NCBI GenBank assembly: GCA_949293905.1 | Contig: CASFFG010000007.1 | Span: 1 to 47,102, forward strand | Direction of reading: 5' to 3' | DNA from: an uncultured Christensenella sp. | Lineage (GTDB): Bacteria > Bacillota > Clostridia > Christensenellales > UBA1242 | Length of the DNA stretch: 47,102 bases | Shown: piece after piece, positions 27,952 through 36,879 of the stretch | Layout of the letters: each line of letters opens with the position of its first letter | Position numbering within the stretch: the first letter of the stretch is position 1 | The notes under the pieces: generated by a model | Told to the model about the DNA's origin: nothing | What the model saw: the letters and a program-made list of their open reading frames with translations, nothing else | Databases searched by the model: none | Program-made: the position numbers and the translations under genes

Positions 27952-30330
27952 CTAACTCCTTAGGGTCAAACCAATTTCTCCCATGTGAGAGATTAAGCGG
28001 TTTGAGAATTTTTCGATGTCGCTTGACTCCAGTGTCTTATTTTTTGGAGTTAGAATGATGTTGATTGTATAACTTATTTTTCCGTTTAAGGCCTCGTCAT
28101 TCGTGTATATATCTTTTAACGAATGTTCGACGATATGACTAGATTTAAATTCATTTAATTTATCTTCAATTTTACTATATGGCATATTTTTGTCTGCCAA
28201 GAAATTGAAGTCAATCGAAACGGATTGATATTTGCTAGTAGGCTGAATTTTGATTACATCTTTTTTCAATCCAACTAGTTTTCTAACATCTAATTCGAGT
28301 ATTGCAAACTTTTTGCGCTTATCAATATTTCTTGAAATGCTGGGGTGCAAAATTCCAAACTCACCAATAATATTATCACCTTGCGAAATTGCGCATGAAT
28401 TAACTGGGTGCAAAAGCGGGTTTTCGCTCTTTTTGTCATACGTTACAGTAGCGCCAACCAGATTATTAGTGATGAATTCAACCACTTGCTTCAATTTAAA
28501 GTATAATTCTTTTTCACTTTCGCTCGTGGACGCTAAAACTATAGCCAACTTTTTCTTTTCGTTAACTAGATTATCTTTAGTTAAAGAATCAAAAGTTCGT
28601 CCAATTTCGAATATGGATATATCGTTAAATTTGTTTTTATTTTCGTCCGCGATTTTAATTAAAGTAGGGAGAAGGTGAGAACGCAGTCCACCATGTCCGC
28701 TCTTTGATGAGTCGAGCAAATGCACAATGCTCTCTTCCTTAATTCCAACAGATTTATTGTAATCGCTATAATTCCATACATAACTATGCACTTCGTTAAA
28801 ATTGAATATGCTTGCAAGGCTATATTTTATTTCATACTCTAGCGTATGCTCTTTAATCTGTTCGACAGGCTGAAGTGGCATGCTCATAGTTGCACTTTTG
28901 ATATTATCGTATCCATACATTCTAAATACTTCTTCAACCAAGTCTTCCTTAATCGTAACATCTTTTGTTCCCCTAAACGAAGGTACAATTACTTCTAGAT
29001 TAGAATTTTTAGCACTAACTTTAAAACCAAGTCGAGTTAAAATATCTACAATCTCGCTCTCATTTAGTTTAACCCCGCCACGACGAGAAATAAAATCCGC
29101 GGTAGTGTTTATAATGTGAGTAGGATAGTGGTATTTGTATGCGTCCGTTAGGCTTGAACTTATAACTACATTTTTATCTATGTTTTTTAGTAAATACACT
29201 AATCTTTCGATTGCAATAGGGCACATCTCAGGGTCGAGAGATTTTTCGTATCTTAAACTTGCGTCTGTAATAAGTCCAATTTTTCTACTTGTGCGTCTAA
29301 TTGTTGCACTGTCAAAGCACGCACTTTCAATTAGGAAACTATCCGTGTCCGCGCTGATACCCGATTTTAGTCCGCCCTTAATACCAGCGATTGCAACAGG
29401 AGTGCGATGTTCGTCACACACTACGATAGCACCTGGCTCAATTACATGTGTGCTATGTTCAAGCGTTTCCATTTCAATATTTTTGTCTGTCTCAATTACT
29501 GTAATACCGCTTACAACCTTGCTATCGAAAGTGTGCATAGGTTGACCGATTTCAAGCATTAAATAGTTTGCCAAATCGGTAGGCAGATTAATATCTCTCA
29601 TTCCGCAATAATTTAGTTTAATTTTAATTTCAAGCGGAGAAACTTTTTTTGTAACATTATTTACACTTAATCCACAATATCTAAAGCAATTAGGAGTTTC
29701 TACCTTTATATTTAGCGGTTTTAAATTGTTATATTTAGACAAATCAACATGTGGTATAGGTTTTAATTCGCGCTTAAAGATAGCAGCAATCTCGCGCGCG
29801 ATGCCGTAATGTCCCCACAAATCAGGGCGATTTGTGAGCGACTTATTATCAATTTCAATGATATAGTCCTCAACAGGTAGGATATCGCGAATGTTTGCGC
29901 CGATTTTGTAATTATCGTCTAATTCAACAATTCCAGATGTGTCCGCTTCAATTCCAAGTTCGTGTCCTCCACAGCACATGCCATTACTTTCAACTCCTAC
30001 CATCTTAACTGGCTTAATCTTCATGTCTTTTACGCGACCACCAACGCGCGCAAAAAATGTTTTTAGGCCAACTCTAACATTTGGTGCGCTACATACCACT
30101 TGCACGGGCGAACCGCTTCCGTCGTCCACTGTTAGAATGTGAAGATGATTGCTGTTTGGGTGATCGTTTACTGACAATATTTGTGCGACCACTACATTTT
30201 CAATATCATTTCCAACATGTGTCACACCCTCAATTTCGGCAGTAGATAGACCAAAACGCTTAACTATTTCATCTACACTAATTCCGTCTAAATTTACGAA
30301 TTCTTTTATCCAATTTAGAGATATATTCAT
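27952..30330 (-). CDS. pheT: Phenylalanine-tRNA ligase beta subunit
   Basis: Beta chain of the (alpha-beta)2 enzyme that charges tRNA-Phe. At 792 residues it has the normal long bacterial form: N-terminal tRNA-binding OB domain (about 40-150, with HPNSNHLHILTVD and SNGMCCGG), B3/B4 editing domain (IDNKSLTNRPDLWGHYG and LEIGQPMHTFD), B5 domain, the catalytic-like core, and the C-terminal ferredoxin-like anticodon-binding domain. AAGGAG precedes the ATG and covers the stop of pheS, nine bases upstream, so the two are coupled. Confidence 0.97.
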   Translation of the reverse strand: MNISLNWIKEFVNLDGISVDEIVKRFGLSTAEIEGVTHVGNDIENVVVAQILSVNDHPNSNHLHILTVDDGSGSPVQVVCSAPNVRVGLKTFFARVGGRVKDMKIKPVKMVGVESNGMCCGGHELGIEADTSGIVELDDNYKIGANIRDILPVEDYIIEIDNKSLTNRPDLWGHYGIAREIAAIFKRELKPIPHVDLSKYNNLKPLNIKVETPNCFRYCGLSVNNVTKKVSPLEIKIKLNYCGMRDINLPTDLANYLMLEIGQPMHTFDSKVVSGITVIETDKNIEMETLEHSTHVIEPGAIVVCDEHRTPVAIAGIKGGLKSGISADTDSFLIESACFDSATIRRTSRKIGLITDASLRYEKSLDPEMCPIAIERLVYLLKNIDKNVVISSSLTDAYKYHYPTHIINTTADFISRRGGVKLNESEIVDILTRLGFKVSAKNSNLEVIVPSFRGTKDVTIKEDLVEEVFRMYGYDNIKSATMSMPLQPVEQIKEHTLEYEIKYSLASIFNFNEVHSYVWNYSDYNKSVGIKEESIVHLLDSSKSGHGGLRSHLLPTLIKIADENKNKFNDISIFEIGRTFDSLTKDNLVNEKKKLAIVLASTSESEKELYFKLKQVVEFITNNLVGATVTYDKKSENPLLHPVNSCAISQGDNIIGEFGILHPSISRNIDKRKKFAILELDVRKLVGLKKDVIKIQPTSKYQSVSIDFNFLADKNMPYSKIEDKLNEFKSSHIVEHSLKDIYTNDEALNGKISYTINIILTPKNKTLESSDIEKFSNRLISHMGEIGLTLRS

Positions 30331-30339
30331 ACTTACTCC

Positions 30340-31371
30340 TTACGACCTTAACTTAAACTGCTTAAATAATTTTAAATTTCCGCTGTTCAGTTCGCGAATA
30401 TCATTTATATTGAAACTGAGCATAGTCATTCTATCTAAGCCTAAACCAAATGCACAACCGCTGTAAAGTTCGGGGTCAATACCGCCCTTTCTTAAAACTT
30501 CTGGGTGTATCATTCCGCATGGGCAAAGTTCAATCCAACCGCTTTGTTTGCAAGTTGAGCAACCATGTCCATCGCAGAATGGGCATCTTACGTCCATTTC
30601 AAAACTCGGCTCGGTGAACGGGAAGAACCCAGGACGAAGTCGCACTTCAACTTCCTTTTTAAATATCTTAGACAGCATCTCTTTCATGAAGTAGATAAGA
30701 TTTCCAACTGAGACATCTTTATCTACAATCACACCTTCAAGTTGGAAGAAAGTGTTTTCATGCCCTGCGTCTAAATCTTCGTTTCTAAAACAGCGTCCTG
30801 GGAAGATTGCGCGTATTGGAAGTGGATATTTTTTTAATATCCTATTTTGCGCCGCTGAAGTATGAGTTTTTAATACTTGACCATTGTCGAGCCAGAAAGT
30901 ATCTTGCATATCTCTGGCGGGGTGATTTTCTGGGACATTCACCGCAGTAAAATTGTTGTACTCCGTTTCAACTTCGTTTCCGTCCTCAACTACAAAGCCC
31001 ATGGATTTAAATACTTCTTCAATTTCATGTTGAATAATAGTTCGTGGGTGCAAACTTCCAGTGCAAGTCTTAGAGGGTAGAGTTATATCAATCTTTTCTA
31101 CGCTGTTAATTTCGTTATCAAGTTCGGCTTGCGCTAAAAAAGTTTCTTTTGCTGAAATCATGTTTTCAACCGAAATTTTTGCGTCGTTTAACATTTTCCC
31201 AACTTCGCCCTTTTTCTCAGAGGGTACCTCTTTCATGAAACGGAAGAGACTTGTAAGTTTTCCGTTCTTGCCTAAAATTTCCACGCGTAATGCTTGTGCT
31301 TGGTTGCTATCATTAATCTTTTCGACAGCAGTCGCAACATAATCTAAAATTTCTTCAATTCTCTCTTTCAT
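30340..31371 (-). CDS. pheS: Phenylalanine-tRNA ligase alpha subunit
   Basis: Catalytic alpha chain, 343 residues, close to the Bacillus length. It has an N-terminal coiled coil (about 1-90) that contacts tRNA, then the class II core: HPARDMQDTFWL, TSAAQNR, FPGRCFRNEDLDAGHENTFFQLEG (motif 2 region) and GLGLDRMTML (motif 3). A Cys-rich segment, CPFCDGHGCSTC, is also typical of PheS. AAGGAG precedes the ATG. It is controlled by the T-box leader directly upstream. Confidence 0.97.
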   Translation of the reverse strand: MKERIEEILDYVATAVEKINDSNQAQALRVEILGKNGKLTSLFRFMKEVPSEKKGEVGKMLNDAKISVENMISAKETFLAQAELDNEINSVEKIDITLPSKTCTGSLHPRTIIQHEIEEVFKSMGFVVEDGNEVETEYNNFTAVNVPENHPARDMQDTFWLDNGQVLKTHTSAAQNRILKKYPLPIRAIFPGRCFRNEDLDAGHENTFFQLEGVIVDKDVSVGNLIYFMKEMLSKIFKKEVEVRLRPGFFPFTEPSFEMDVRCPFCDGHGCSTCKQSGWIELCPCGMIHPEVLRKGGIDPELYSGCAFGLGLDRMTMLSFNINDIRELNSGNLKLFKQFKLRS

Positions 31372-31400
31372 AAATTCTCCTTATTTTTATGCGGTAAAAT

Positions 31401-31640
31401 AAAAAACCCGCCCTGACAGGACGAGTTAAACTCGTGGTACCACCTATCTTCACATTAGAAAGACCTAATGCCTTATTACATTTTACAGTTTTGTCTGTCG
31501 CACTTTCCTAGTGCGCAACTCGAATGCTGAAATTCGCGACTTACGCTGAACATAAGTATCTCTCAATCGATGGATACTCTCCCTTTATGAAACGCAAGCC
31601 CTACTGTACACATTGTCATAGTCTTTGCATTGGATTACTC
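31401..31640 (-). promoter_or_regulatory. T-box leader specific for tRNA-Phe
   Basis: On the minus strand the T-box antiterminator core AGGTGGTACCACGAG lies at 31445-31431. It is followed by a terminator hairpin, CTCGTCCTG and GGGCGGG, with a T-run at 31406-31401. In Stem I the lower helix CTTGCG (31598-31593) pairs with CGTAAG (31545-31540). Just above it the specifier loop reads TTC (31550-31548), the Phe codon, and an upper hairpin AGTATC/GATACT follows. Uncharged tRNA-Phe should favour antitermination and raise pheST expression, as known for this riboswitch class. Confidence 0.93.
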
Positions 31641-31650
31641 CATTAAAATC

Positions 31651-31678
31651 ATTATATACAAATCAAAACAAAAGTCAA
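31651..31678 (-). promoter_or_regulatory. Sigma-A promoter of the pheST operon
   Basis: On the minus strand TTGACT (31678-31673), a 16-base spacer and TATAAT (31656-31651), just upstream of the T-box leader. Confidence 0.85.
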
Positions 31679-31912
31679 CAATTTTTAAAAAATATATATT
31701 TTGTAGATTTAATTGAATATGGGCACGATTAAAATTTTAATTAATAATAAAAAACCAAAAAAATATAAAAAATTCTAAAAATAGTGTAAAATTTCGCTAT
31801 TTTTTTAATTTTTTTAATAAATTTTTAAAAATTTTAGTGTTAAATTAAATTTTATTTATAGAAAAATTTTGGAGTTAAAATTTTTTGGAATAAAAAATAT
31901 TTTGGAGTTTGA

Positions 31913-34186
31913 ATGAAAAAGAAAATAAACCCTAAATTTATATTAAAATATTTTGCACTATTTTTTATTTCTCTCGTGCTTGCTAATGCTGAAATAAATT
32001 CGTTATCACCATTTTTATTTGCATTCTTTTTTGCGTGTATATATGTGGGTCTCGATGAAAAATTGTTGGCTATATTCACTCTTTCTAGTGCGCTCGTGAT
32101 AAGTCCAAATCTGGAAAGTTTTTACATATCTCTTACAGTCGTTGCAGTTGGACTCGTTGTGTACTATTTTCATAGACTTATAAAATGTAGATTAAGGTTA
32201 ATAACATTGTTTATTTCATATTTATTTTCATTGGCTACATATATCTACTACAATTTTGCAGATATAAGAAATGTCATCTTTTATGTGCTTTTAGGATTGA
32301 TTTCACTATATGTGTTCATAGTTGTGTTGTATGTGCTTTCGCGTGACCACTTAAAACTAACTCTTGATGAGTCTGCGTGTGCGTTGTTTGCACTGGCCAT
32401 AATTGGAGTGGGACTTAGTAGTGTTTATATTTTCGAATTTGCGGTGTATAGATTAGTCCTTGCTTTCATGATTTTCATATGTGTCGCGATAGGTAGTCCA
32501 ATACTCACATTTTCGCTGACGCTTAGTTTCTCGCTCGGGGTAAGTATTGCTGAAATGAATTTGCTATACATGGCGGAATTCGCTTTAATCGCGCTGTTTG
32601 CGAGCATATTTTCCATGCCTAATAAATTTAAAATTGTCATAATGAGTTTAATTGCGGAAGCGTTCATTCAACTTTATTTTAACATGTCGGGAATTGGGAA
32701 TTTGTACTCAATTTTACCGATTGTGGTTGCAGGTGTAATATTTATAATTTTACCGAACAGAGCACTAAATTCACTCGCAGACATTATCTATGTTAAAAAG
32801 AGTGAACTATCTAGTAGGAACTTAATTAATAGTAGCAGGAAGAGTATGCGTAGGCGACTTAGCGAACTAAGTAATGTGTTCAATGATATGAAAGAACTCC
32901 ACATGAATATGGTTAAACGACAACTGAGTAAGGAAGAATTAATCGCCATGCTTACTCGCGAAATTACAAACTCGTGTTGTCGCGATTGTTTAGATAAAAA
33001 TCGTTGTACGCGTTCGCTCGGCATAGATAACAAATCCAACCTAGAAGAATTGGTCGAAATAGCGGTCACTAAGGGGAAAATAACACTGCTCGATATTCCG
33101 CCTGCGCTCACAAATAGATGTATGAAAGTGAATAATCTAATCACTCTATTAAATCATCTTGTGGACGAATATTCGCAGTATAAATCTATGCTGACGGACA
33201 TAAATAATGTAAAAATACTGCTTGCAGACCAAATGGGTGCGGTGTCAAGACTTTTGCTTGATATAGGAGAAGAGATAGATACAAACGCGACTTTTGATAT
33301 TGCACGCGAGAACAAGATAATTTCGCGCTTGCTCGCTCAAAATATAGATTGTAAGGAAGTTTTATTATATAGTGAAAAAGGGAATGAACTATCAGCCGTA
33401 ATTATTTCAAAAGCGGAGAGCGTTAATGCACCGATAATTGAAAAGGTGGTCAGCGAAACGCTAAAAACCCCTATGCGAATAACGGATATTTCTAATACGG
33501 ACGAGAGCGATTATAGTTCGTTTACTCTAAGACGACGAGCGAAATTTGATTGTATATTTGGACTAGCCAGTTGTAATAAAGGACAAAATGAAGAGTGCGG
33601 AGACGCACATAGCATAATAAGACTCAGTTCAAATAGATTTTTACTAGCACTTTGCGACGGAATGGGTAGCGGAAAGTCTGCACATAAGATGAGCGCTATG
33701 ACGCTAGGTCTAATTGAAAATTTTTATAAAGCGGGATTCAATAATGATATAATTTTGGAAAGTGTAAATAAATTACTATCAATCAATAATCAAGAGTCAT
33801 ATTCTACTCTCGATGTATGTTTACTCGATTTGAATCACGAAATCGCCGATTTTATAAAAGTCGGTGCGCCATACGGGCTCATTAAGCGGGACGGCAATGT
33901 GGATATAGTGCAGGGTGGAGCGCTACCTATTGGCGCGTTAGACAGTATAAGTCCGTCTACATATAAGTCGAGTGTGAGTACAAAGGATTTAATAATACTT
34001 TGTACGGACGGAATTACGGACGCGTTTATTACTAAAGAGAACATGGTAGAGTATGTATCACACTTAGCAAACACAAATCCGCAATCGGTAGCAGAAGCAA
34101 TTTTAAACGAAGCGTTAAGATTAAACGAGATGAACGCAAAGGACGACATGACGGTGTTAGTCGCACGGACATATTTAAAAGATTAA
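31913..34186 (+). CDS. spoIIE: Stage II sporulation protein E, PP2C-type phosphatase
   Basis: SpoIIE dephosphorylates the anti-anti-sigma factor SpoIIAA in the forespore and so activates sigma-F. The 757-residue product has an N-terminal block of about ten membrane helices (residues 12-290), a middle region with a Cys cluster (SCCRDCLDKNRC, near 355), and a C-terminal PP2C phosphatase domain. Visible PP2C motifs are ECGDAHSI, CDGMGSGKSAHKMSA (Asp582) and CTDGITDAF near residue 699. TTTGGAG precedes the ATG. It stands directly before tilS, an arrangement also found in Bacillus. No Spo0A box was found in the AT-rich upstream region. Confidence 0.94.
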   Translation: MKKKINPKFILKYFALFFISLVLANAEINSLSPFLFAFFFACIYVGLDEKLLAIFTLSSALVISPNLESFYISLTVVAVGLVVYYFHRLIKCRLRLITLFISYLFSLATYIYYNFADIRNVIFYVLLGLISLYVFIVVLYVLSRDHLKLTLDESACALFALAIIGVGLSSVYIFEFAVYRLVLAFMIFICVAIGSPILTFSLTLSFSLGVSIAEMNLLYMAEFALIALFASIFSMPNKFKIVIMSLIAEAFIQLYFNMSGIGNLYSILPIVVAGVIFIILPNRALNSLADIIYVKKSELSSRNLINSSRKSMRRRLSELSNVFNDMKELHMNMVKRQLSKEELIAMLTREITNSCCRDCLDKNRCTRSLGIDNKSNLEELVEIAVTKGKITLLDIPPALTNRCMKVNNLITLLNHLVDEYSQYKSMLTDINNVKILLADQMGAVSRLLLDIGEEIDTNATFDIARENKIISRLLAQNIDCKEVLLYSEKGNELSAVIISKAESVNAPIIEKVVSETLKTPMRITDISNTDESDYSSFTLRRRAKFDCIFGLASCNKGQNEECGDAHSIIRLSSNRFLLALCDGMGSGKSAHKMSAMTLGLIENFYKAGFNNDIILESVNKLLSINNQESYSTLDVCLLDLNHEIADFIKVGAPYGLIKRDGNVDIVQGGALPIGALDSISPSTYKSSVSTKDLIILCTDGITDAFITKENMVEYVSHLANTNPQSVAEAILNEALRLNEMNAKDDMTVLVARTYLKD

Positions 34187-34276
34187 TAAAAATTTCTTAA
34201 AAATCTTTATAAAATTGCGCAAAACTGTTTAAAAAATATAAAATTTAAAAGATTTTTACAAATTTTATATACCCTA

Positions 34277-34305
34277 TTGCAATTTTTCGTATCTTGTTGT
34301 ATAAT
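34277..34305 (+). promoter_or_regulatory. Sigma-A promoter of tilS
   Basis: TTGCAA (34277-34282), a 17-base spacer and TATAAT (34300-34305), 29 bases upstream of the ATG. So tilS need not depend on spoIIE transcription. Confidence 0.8.
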
Positions 34306-34334
34306 GTTTTCAACTAGAAATTAGGAGCGAGATT

Positions 34335-35678
34335 ATGGAAAATGTATTAGAGTATATTAAGAAAAACAACATGATTAAACCGCGTGAAGTAATAGGAGTT
34401 GCTTGCTCGGGCGGAAGAGACAGCATGGCGTTACTTCACTTTTTAAATAGTGTTAAGGAAGAGTTGGATTGTGAAGTTGTCGCTATTAATGTCGACCACG
34501 GAATTAGACCATCTAGCGCATTTGATACCGAGTTCGTGATGAACTATTGTAAGGAAAATCATATCCGTGCATATAAGTTTAAAGGTGAAGCGCTTAAAGT
34601 TGCAAGTGAAGAGAAACTCACCATTGAGCAGGCTGCAAGAAAAGTTAGATATGGAATTTTTGAAACTGTAATTCAGCGTGGGCTTGTGGATAAAATCGCA
34701 CTAGCACATCATCTAAATGACCAAGCGGAAACAGTACTACTTAACATTATCCGCGGTTCTGGTCTTACCGGTGCTCGCGGAATGGAGCCTGTGCGTGACG
34801 GAATTTATATTCGTCCAATGCTAACTACCCCGCGTGAAGAGATTATGTCCTACCTAGACGAAAATTCTATCGAATTTGTGGAAGATGAAACGAATAGCGA
34901 TAATACATATTCACGCAACTATATTAGAAATATCGTTATGCCTGCACTAAGAAAGAACTTTAAATCGGTAGATAAAAACATAGTGAATTTCGCAAACATT
35001 TGTGCAAAGGACGACGATTATATCAATAGTCAAATCGATATGCGTACTATGATAGAAACTGCTGATTATGTGAAACTACCTTTAACATACTTTTATCAAG
35101 ATGAAGCGATAGTAAATCGAATTTTAAGGAGAGCACTCTCGCGTTTTGCTAAACAGGACATTGAGAGTAAACATATAAATATGCTCCGCTCGTTTGCTTT
35201 GGAAGCAGAGAATGGGACAATGATTAATCTTCCTTTCAAAATTAAGGCGGTTAAAGAGTACGATTATCTAACTATCGGCTATATTAAGAAAAATGAAATG
35301 ACAGGCGAATATCCGTTTAGAAGTGGGAAATTGTTTATCGAAGGATATGGTATGATTAGGACTACTTCTAGTAAAGTTAGAACAGAGCCAAAGATACATC
35401 AACATATCGTGGACGCAGGGCGAATTCCTACTACTGCGGTATGGCGCTTTAGACAGGAAGGCGATATGTTCTCACCGCTAGGACTTGGTGGGACTAAGAA
35501 ACTTAAAGACTACTTTATTGATAAGAAAATCCCTGCTCGTATGCGCGCTGAAATTCCAGTGCTTGCTGACGGGAATAGAATTCTAGTCGTAGCGGACATT
35601 GAAATCGCAGATGAAGTAAAAGTCACAGACGACACTCACCAATTCTTTAAGATAAACTATGTTAGAGATTTAATGTAA
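34335..35678 (+). CDS. tilS: tRNA(Ile)-lysidine synthetase
   Basis: Converts C34 of the CAU anticodon of tRNA-Ile2 to lysidine, using ATP and lysine, so that AUA is read as Ile. This matters in an AT-rich genome. The 447-residue protein has the PP-loop SGGRDS (25-30), the family motifs HHLNDQAETVLLNIIRGSGLTG and RNYIRNIVMPAL, and a full C-terminal domain with WRFRQEGDMFSPLG and KKLKDYFIDKKIP. It follows spoIIE, as in Bacillus, but no hprT or ftsH comes after it. AGGAG precedes the ATG. Confidence 0.96.
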   Translation: MENVLEYIKKNNMIKPREVIGVACSGGRDSMALLHFLNSVKEELDCEVVAINVDHGIRPSSAFDTEFVMNYCKENHIRAYKFKGEALKVASEEKLTIEQAARKVRYGIFETVIQRGLVDKIALAHHLNDQAETVLLNIIRGSGLTGARGMEPVRDGIYIRPMLTTPREEIMSYLDENSIEFVEDETNSDNTYSRNYIRNIVMPALRKNFKSVDKNIVNFANICAKDDDYINSQIDMRTMIETADYVKLPLTYFYQDEAIVNRILRRALSRFAKQDIESKHINMLRSFALEAENGTMINLPFKIKAVKEYDYLTIGYIKKNEMTGEYPFRSGKLFIEGYGMIRTTSSKVRTEPKIHQHIVDAGRIPTTAVWRFRQEGDMFSPLGLGGTKKLKDYFIDKKIPARMRAEIPVLADGNRILVVADIEIADEVKVTDDTHQFFKINYVRDLM

Positions 35679-35821
35679 AATAGGTAAAATTAAATTTAAA
35701 AGATTTATCTTGACTAACAAGAACAATGCAAAAATTATACATAATAGAATTGTCACAAAATAAGCCGCAGACTATTAAAAAATTTACTGAATATAGTTCA
35801 AATCATATTAGGAGAAAAAGA

Positions 35822-36129
35822 ATGTGTAAATTAAGTGAAGAAACTAAAGAAAATCTATTTAAAATTACAGGGATACCATACGAAAAACTGATTGAAATGG
35901 ACGAAGAAGAGGTCACTTCATACATAGAACAGAAGAATGGTAAAAAATTGAAATTTTCTCAACTAACAAACTGTTCGCGGGTTCTGGTGACGATAGCGTT
36001 TTAATAGACCGCGGTAGTTTTGCAACTATGACTGATGTTGACAAACAATTAAACAAATCTCAAAATGACGAAACTAAATCTATCCTTAACATTAAGGACG
36101 ACGAAGATATTTTAAGTAACAGTTTTTAA
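35822..36129 (+). pseudogene. Small hypothetical gene interrupted by a frameshift
   Basis: From an ATG at 35822 with AGGAG in front, the frame reads MCKLSEETKENLFKITGIPY...KKLKFSQLTN and stops at 36002-36004. The -1 frame, open from 35944, continues sensibly as NKLFAGSGDDSVLIDRGSF...ILNIKDDEDILSNSF to TAA at 36127. Together they would give about 102 residues with a continuous hydrophilic character. A one-base deletion near 35960-35970 explains it; a sequencing error is equally possible. No slippery heptamer was found at the junction. The family is not recognised. A terminator follows at the expected distance, which supports the joined reading. Confidence 0.5.
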
Positions 36130-36200
36130 TATAAACTAATTAATATTAAAGTAACATTTCTCTTAAGAACTTAAATTGAAATTAGTTTATTTGTATAAAT

Positions 36201-36240
36201 AAAAAGACACTTTGTTTTAAATTAGGCAAAGTGTTTTTTA
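36201..36240 (+). terminator. Rho-independent terminator after the frameshifted gene
   Basis: CACTTTG (36208-36214) pairs with CAAAGTG (36227-36233), extended by A/T pairs on both sides (AAAAAGA and TTTTTT). Confidence 0.8.
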
Positions 36241-36272
36241 TTTTAAAATACTATGAAAATATGAAGATCCTA

Positions 36273-36281
36273 TGATATAAT
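36273..36281 (+). promoter_or_regulatory. Extended -10 promoter of the NUDIX gene
   Basis: TGATATAAT matches TGnTATAAT, 18 bases upstream of the ATG. This leaves a short leader containing the AGGAGA ribosome site. Confidence 0.55.
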
Positions 36282-36299
36282 AAGATTGTAGGAGAGATT

Positions 36300-36848
36300 A
36301 TGAAAAAAGTCGCAGATAAGGAAGAATTATTAAAGGTACTAGATGAAAATGGAAATGACACTGGCAGACTAGAAAAAAGGAGTATCGTCCATAAAGATAA
36401 ACTTTTCCATAATGAAGTCGCTTTGTGGATAATAGATAAAGAAAATAAGCAAGTTCTATTACAAAGAAGAAGTCCAAATAAAAGGCAAAATCCAAATAAA
36501 CTTGCATTGTGTGCAGGGCATGTTGTTGGTGATGAAACTATTGAAACCGCTTTGAGAAAAGAGGCAAAAGAAGAGATTGGAATTGACATTGATAAATATG
36601 ATATAAAGCAACTTGCGATAATAAAAAGAACCGAACCACAAAATCATTGTTTTTCTCACCACTACTATATTTTAGAAAAAATTCCACTAAACGACCTTAA
36701 AATACAAAAAGAAGAGTTGAGTGAAGTTCTATATATGGACTATAATCAACTAAAACAACTAGTTATGTCAAATAGTGATGAAGTAGTATTTAAGTGGAAT
36801 GAAGCATATCAAAAAGTCTTTGCTATTCTAGATAAAATTATATTATAG
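36300..36848 (+). CDS. NUDIX hydrolase (YfcD / IPP-isomerase-like group)
   Basis: The 182-residue protein carries a NUDIX box at 73-95: G73, E79, then KEAKEEIGI. The canonical REUxEExGU Arg is Lys87 here; the metal-binding glutamates E88, E91 and E92 are kept. The N-terminal DENGNDTGRLEKRSIVHKD and the LLQRRSPNK strand fit the group that includes YfcD and isopentenyl-diphosphate isomerase-like hydrolases. The substrate, probably a nucleoside diphosphate derivative, is not predictable. AGGAGA lies before the ATG. Monocistronic, with a promoter and a terminator of its own. Confidence 0.85.
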   Translation: MKKVADKEELLKVLDENGNDTGRLEKRSIVHKDKLFHNEVALWIIDKENKQVLLQRRSPNKRQNPNKLALCAGHVVGDETIETALRKEAKEEIGIDIDKYDIKQLAIIKRTEPQNHCFSHHYYILEKIPLNDLKIQKEELSEVLYMDYNQLKQLVMSNSDEVVFKWNEAYQKVFAILDKIIL

Positions 36849-36854
36849 CAAAGA

Positions 36855-36879
36855 AAAAGCGAGATTTAATCTCGCTTTT
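36855..36879. terminator. Bidirectional terminator with the stop codon of the opposite gene in its loop
   Basis: AAAAGCGAGAT (36855-36865) and ATCTCGCTTTT (36869-36879) form a perfect 11-bp stem with loop TTA. On the minus strand this loop is the TAA stop of the kinase-like gene. It serves the NUDIX gene from the plus side. Confidence 0.85.

Noticed and set aside
28250..30142. Several plus-strand open frames of 67-142 codons within pheT
   Set aside because: They are antisense to a certain, conserved gene, have no ribosome sites and show no recognisable protein features.
35944..35975. Programmed -1 frameshift joining the two halves of the small gene
   Set aside because: No X-XXY-YYZ slippery heptamer exists in the zero frame at the junction, and no stimulating stem-loop was seen; a plain frameshift is simpler.
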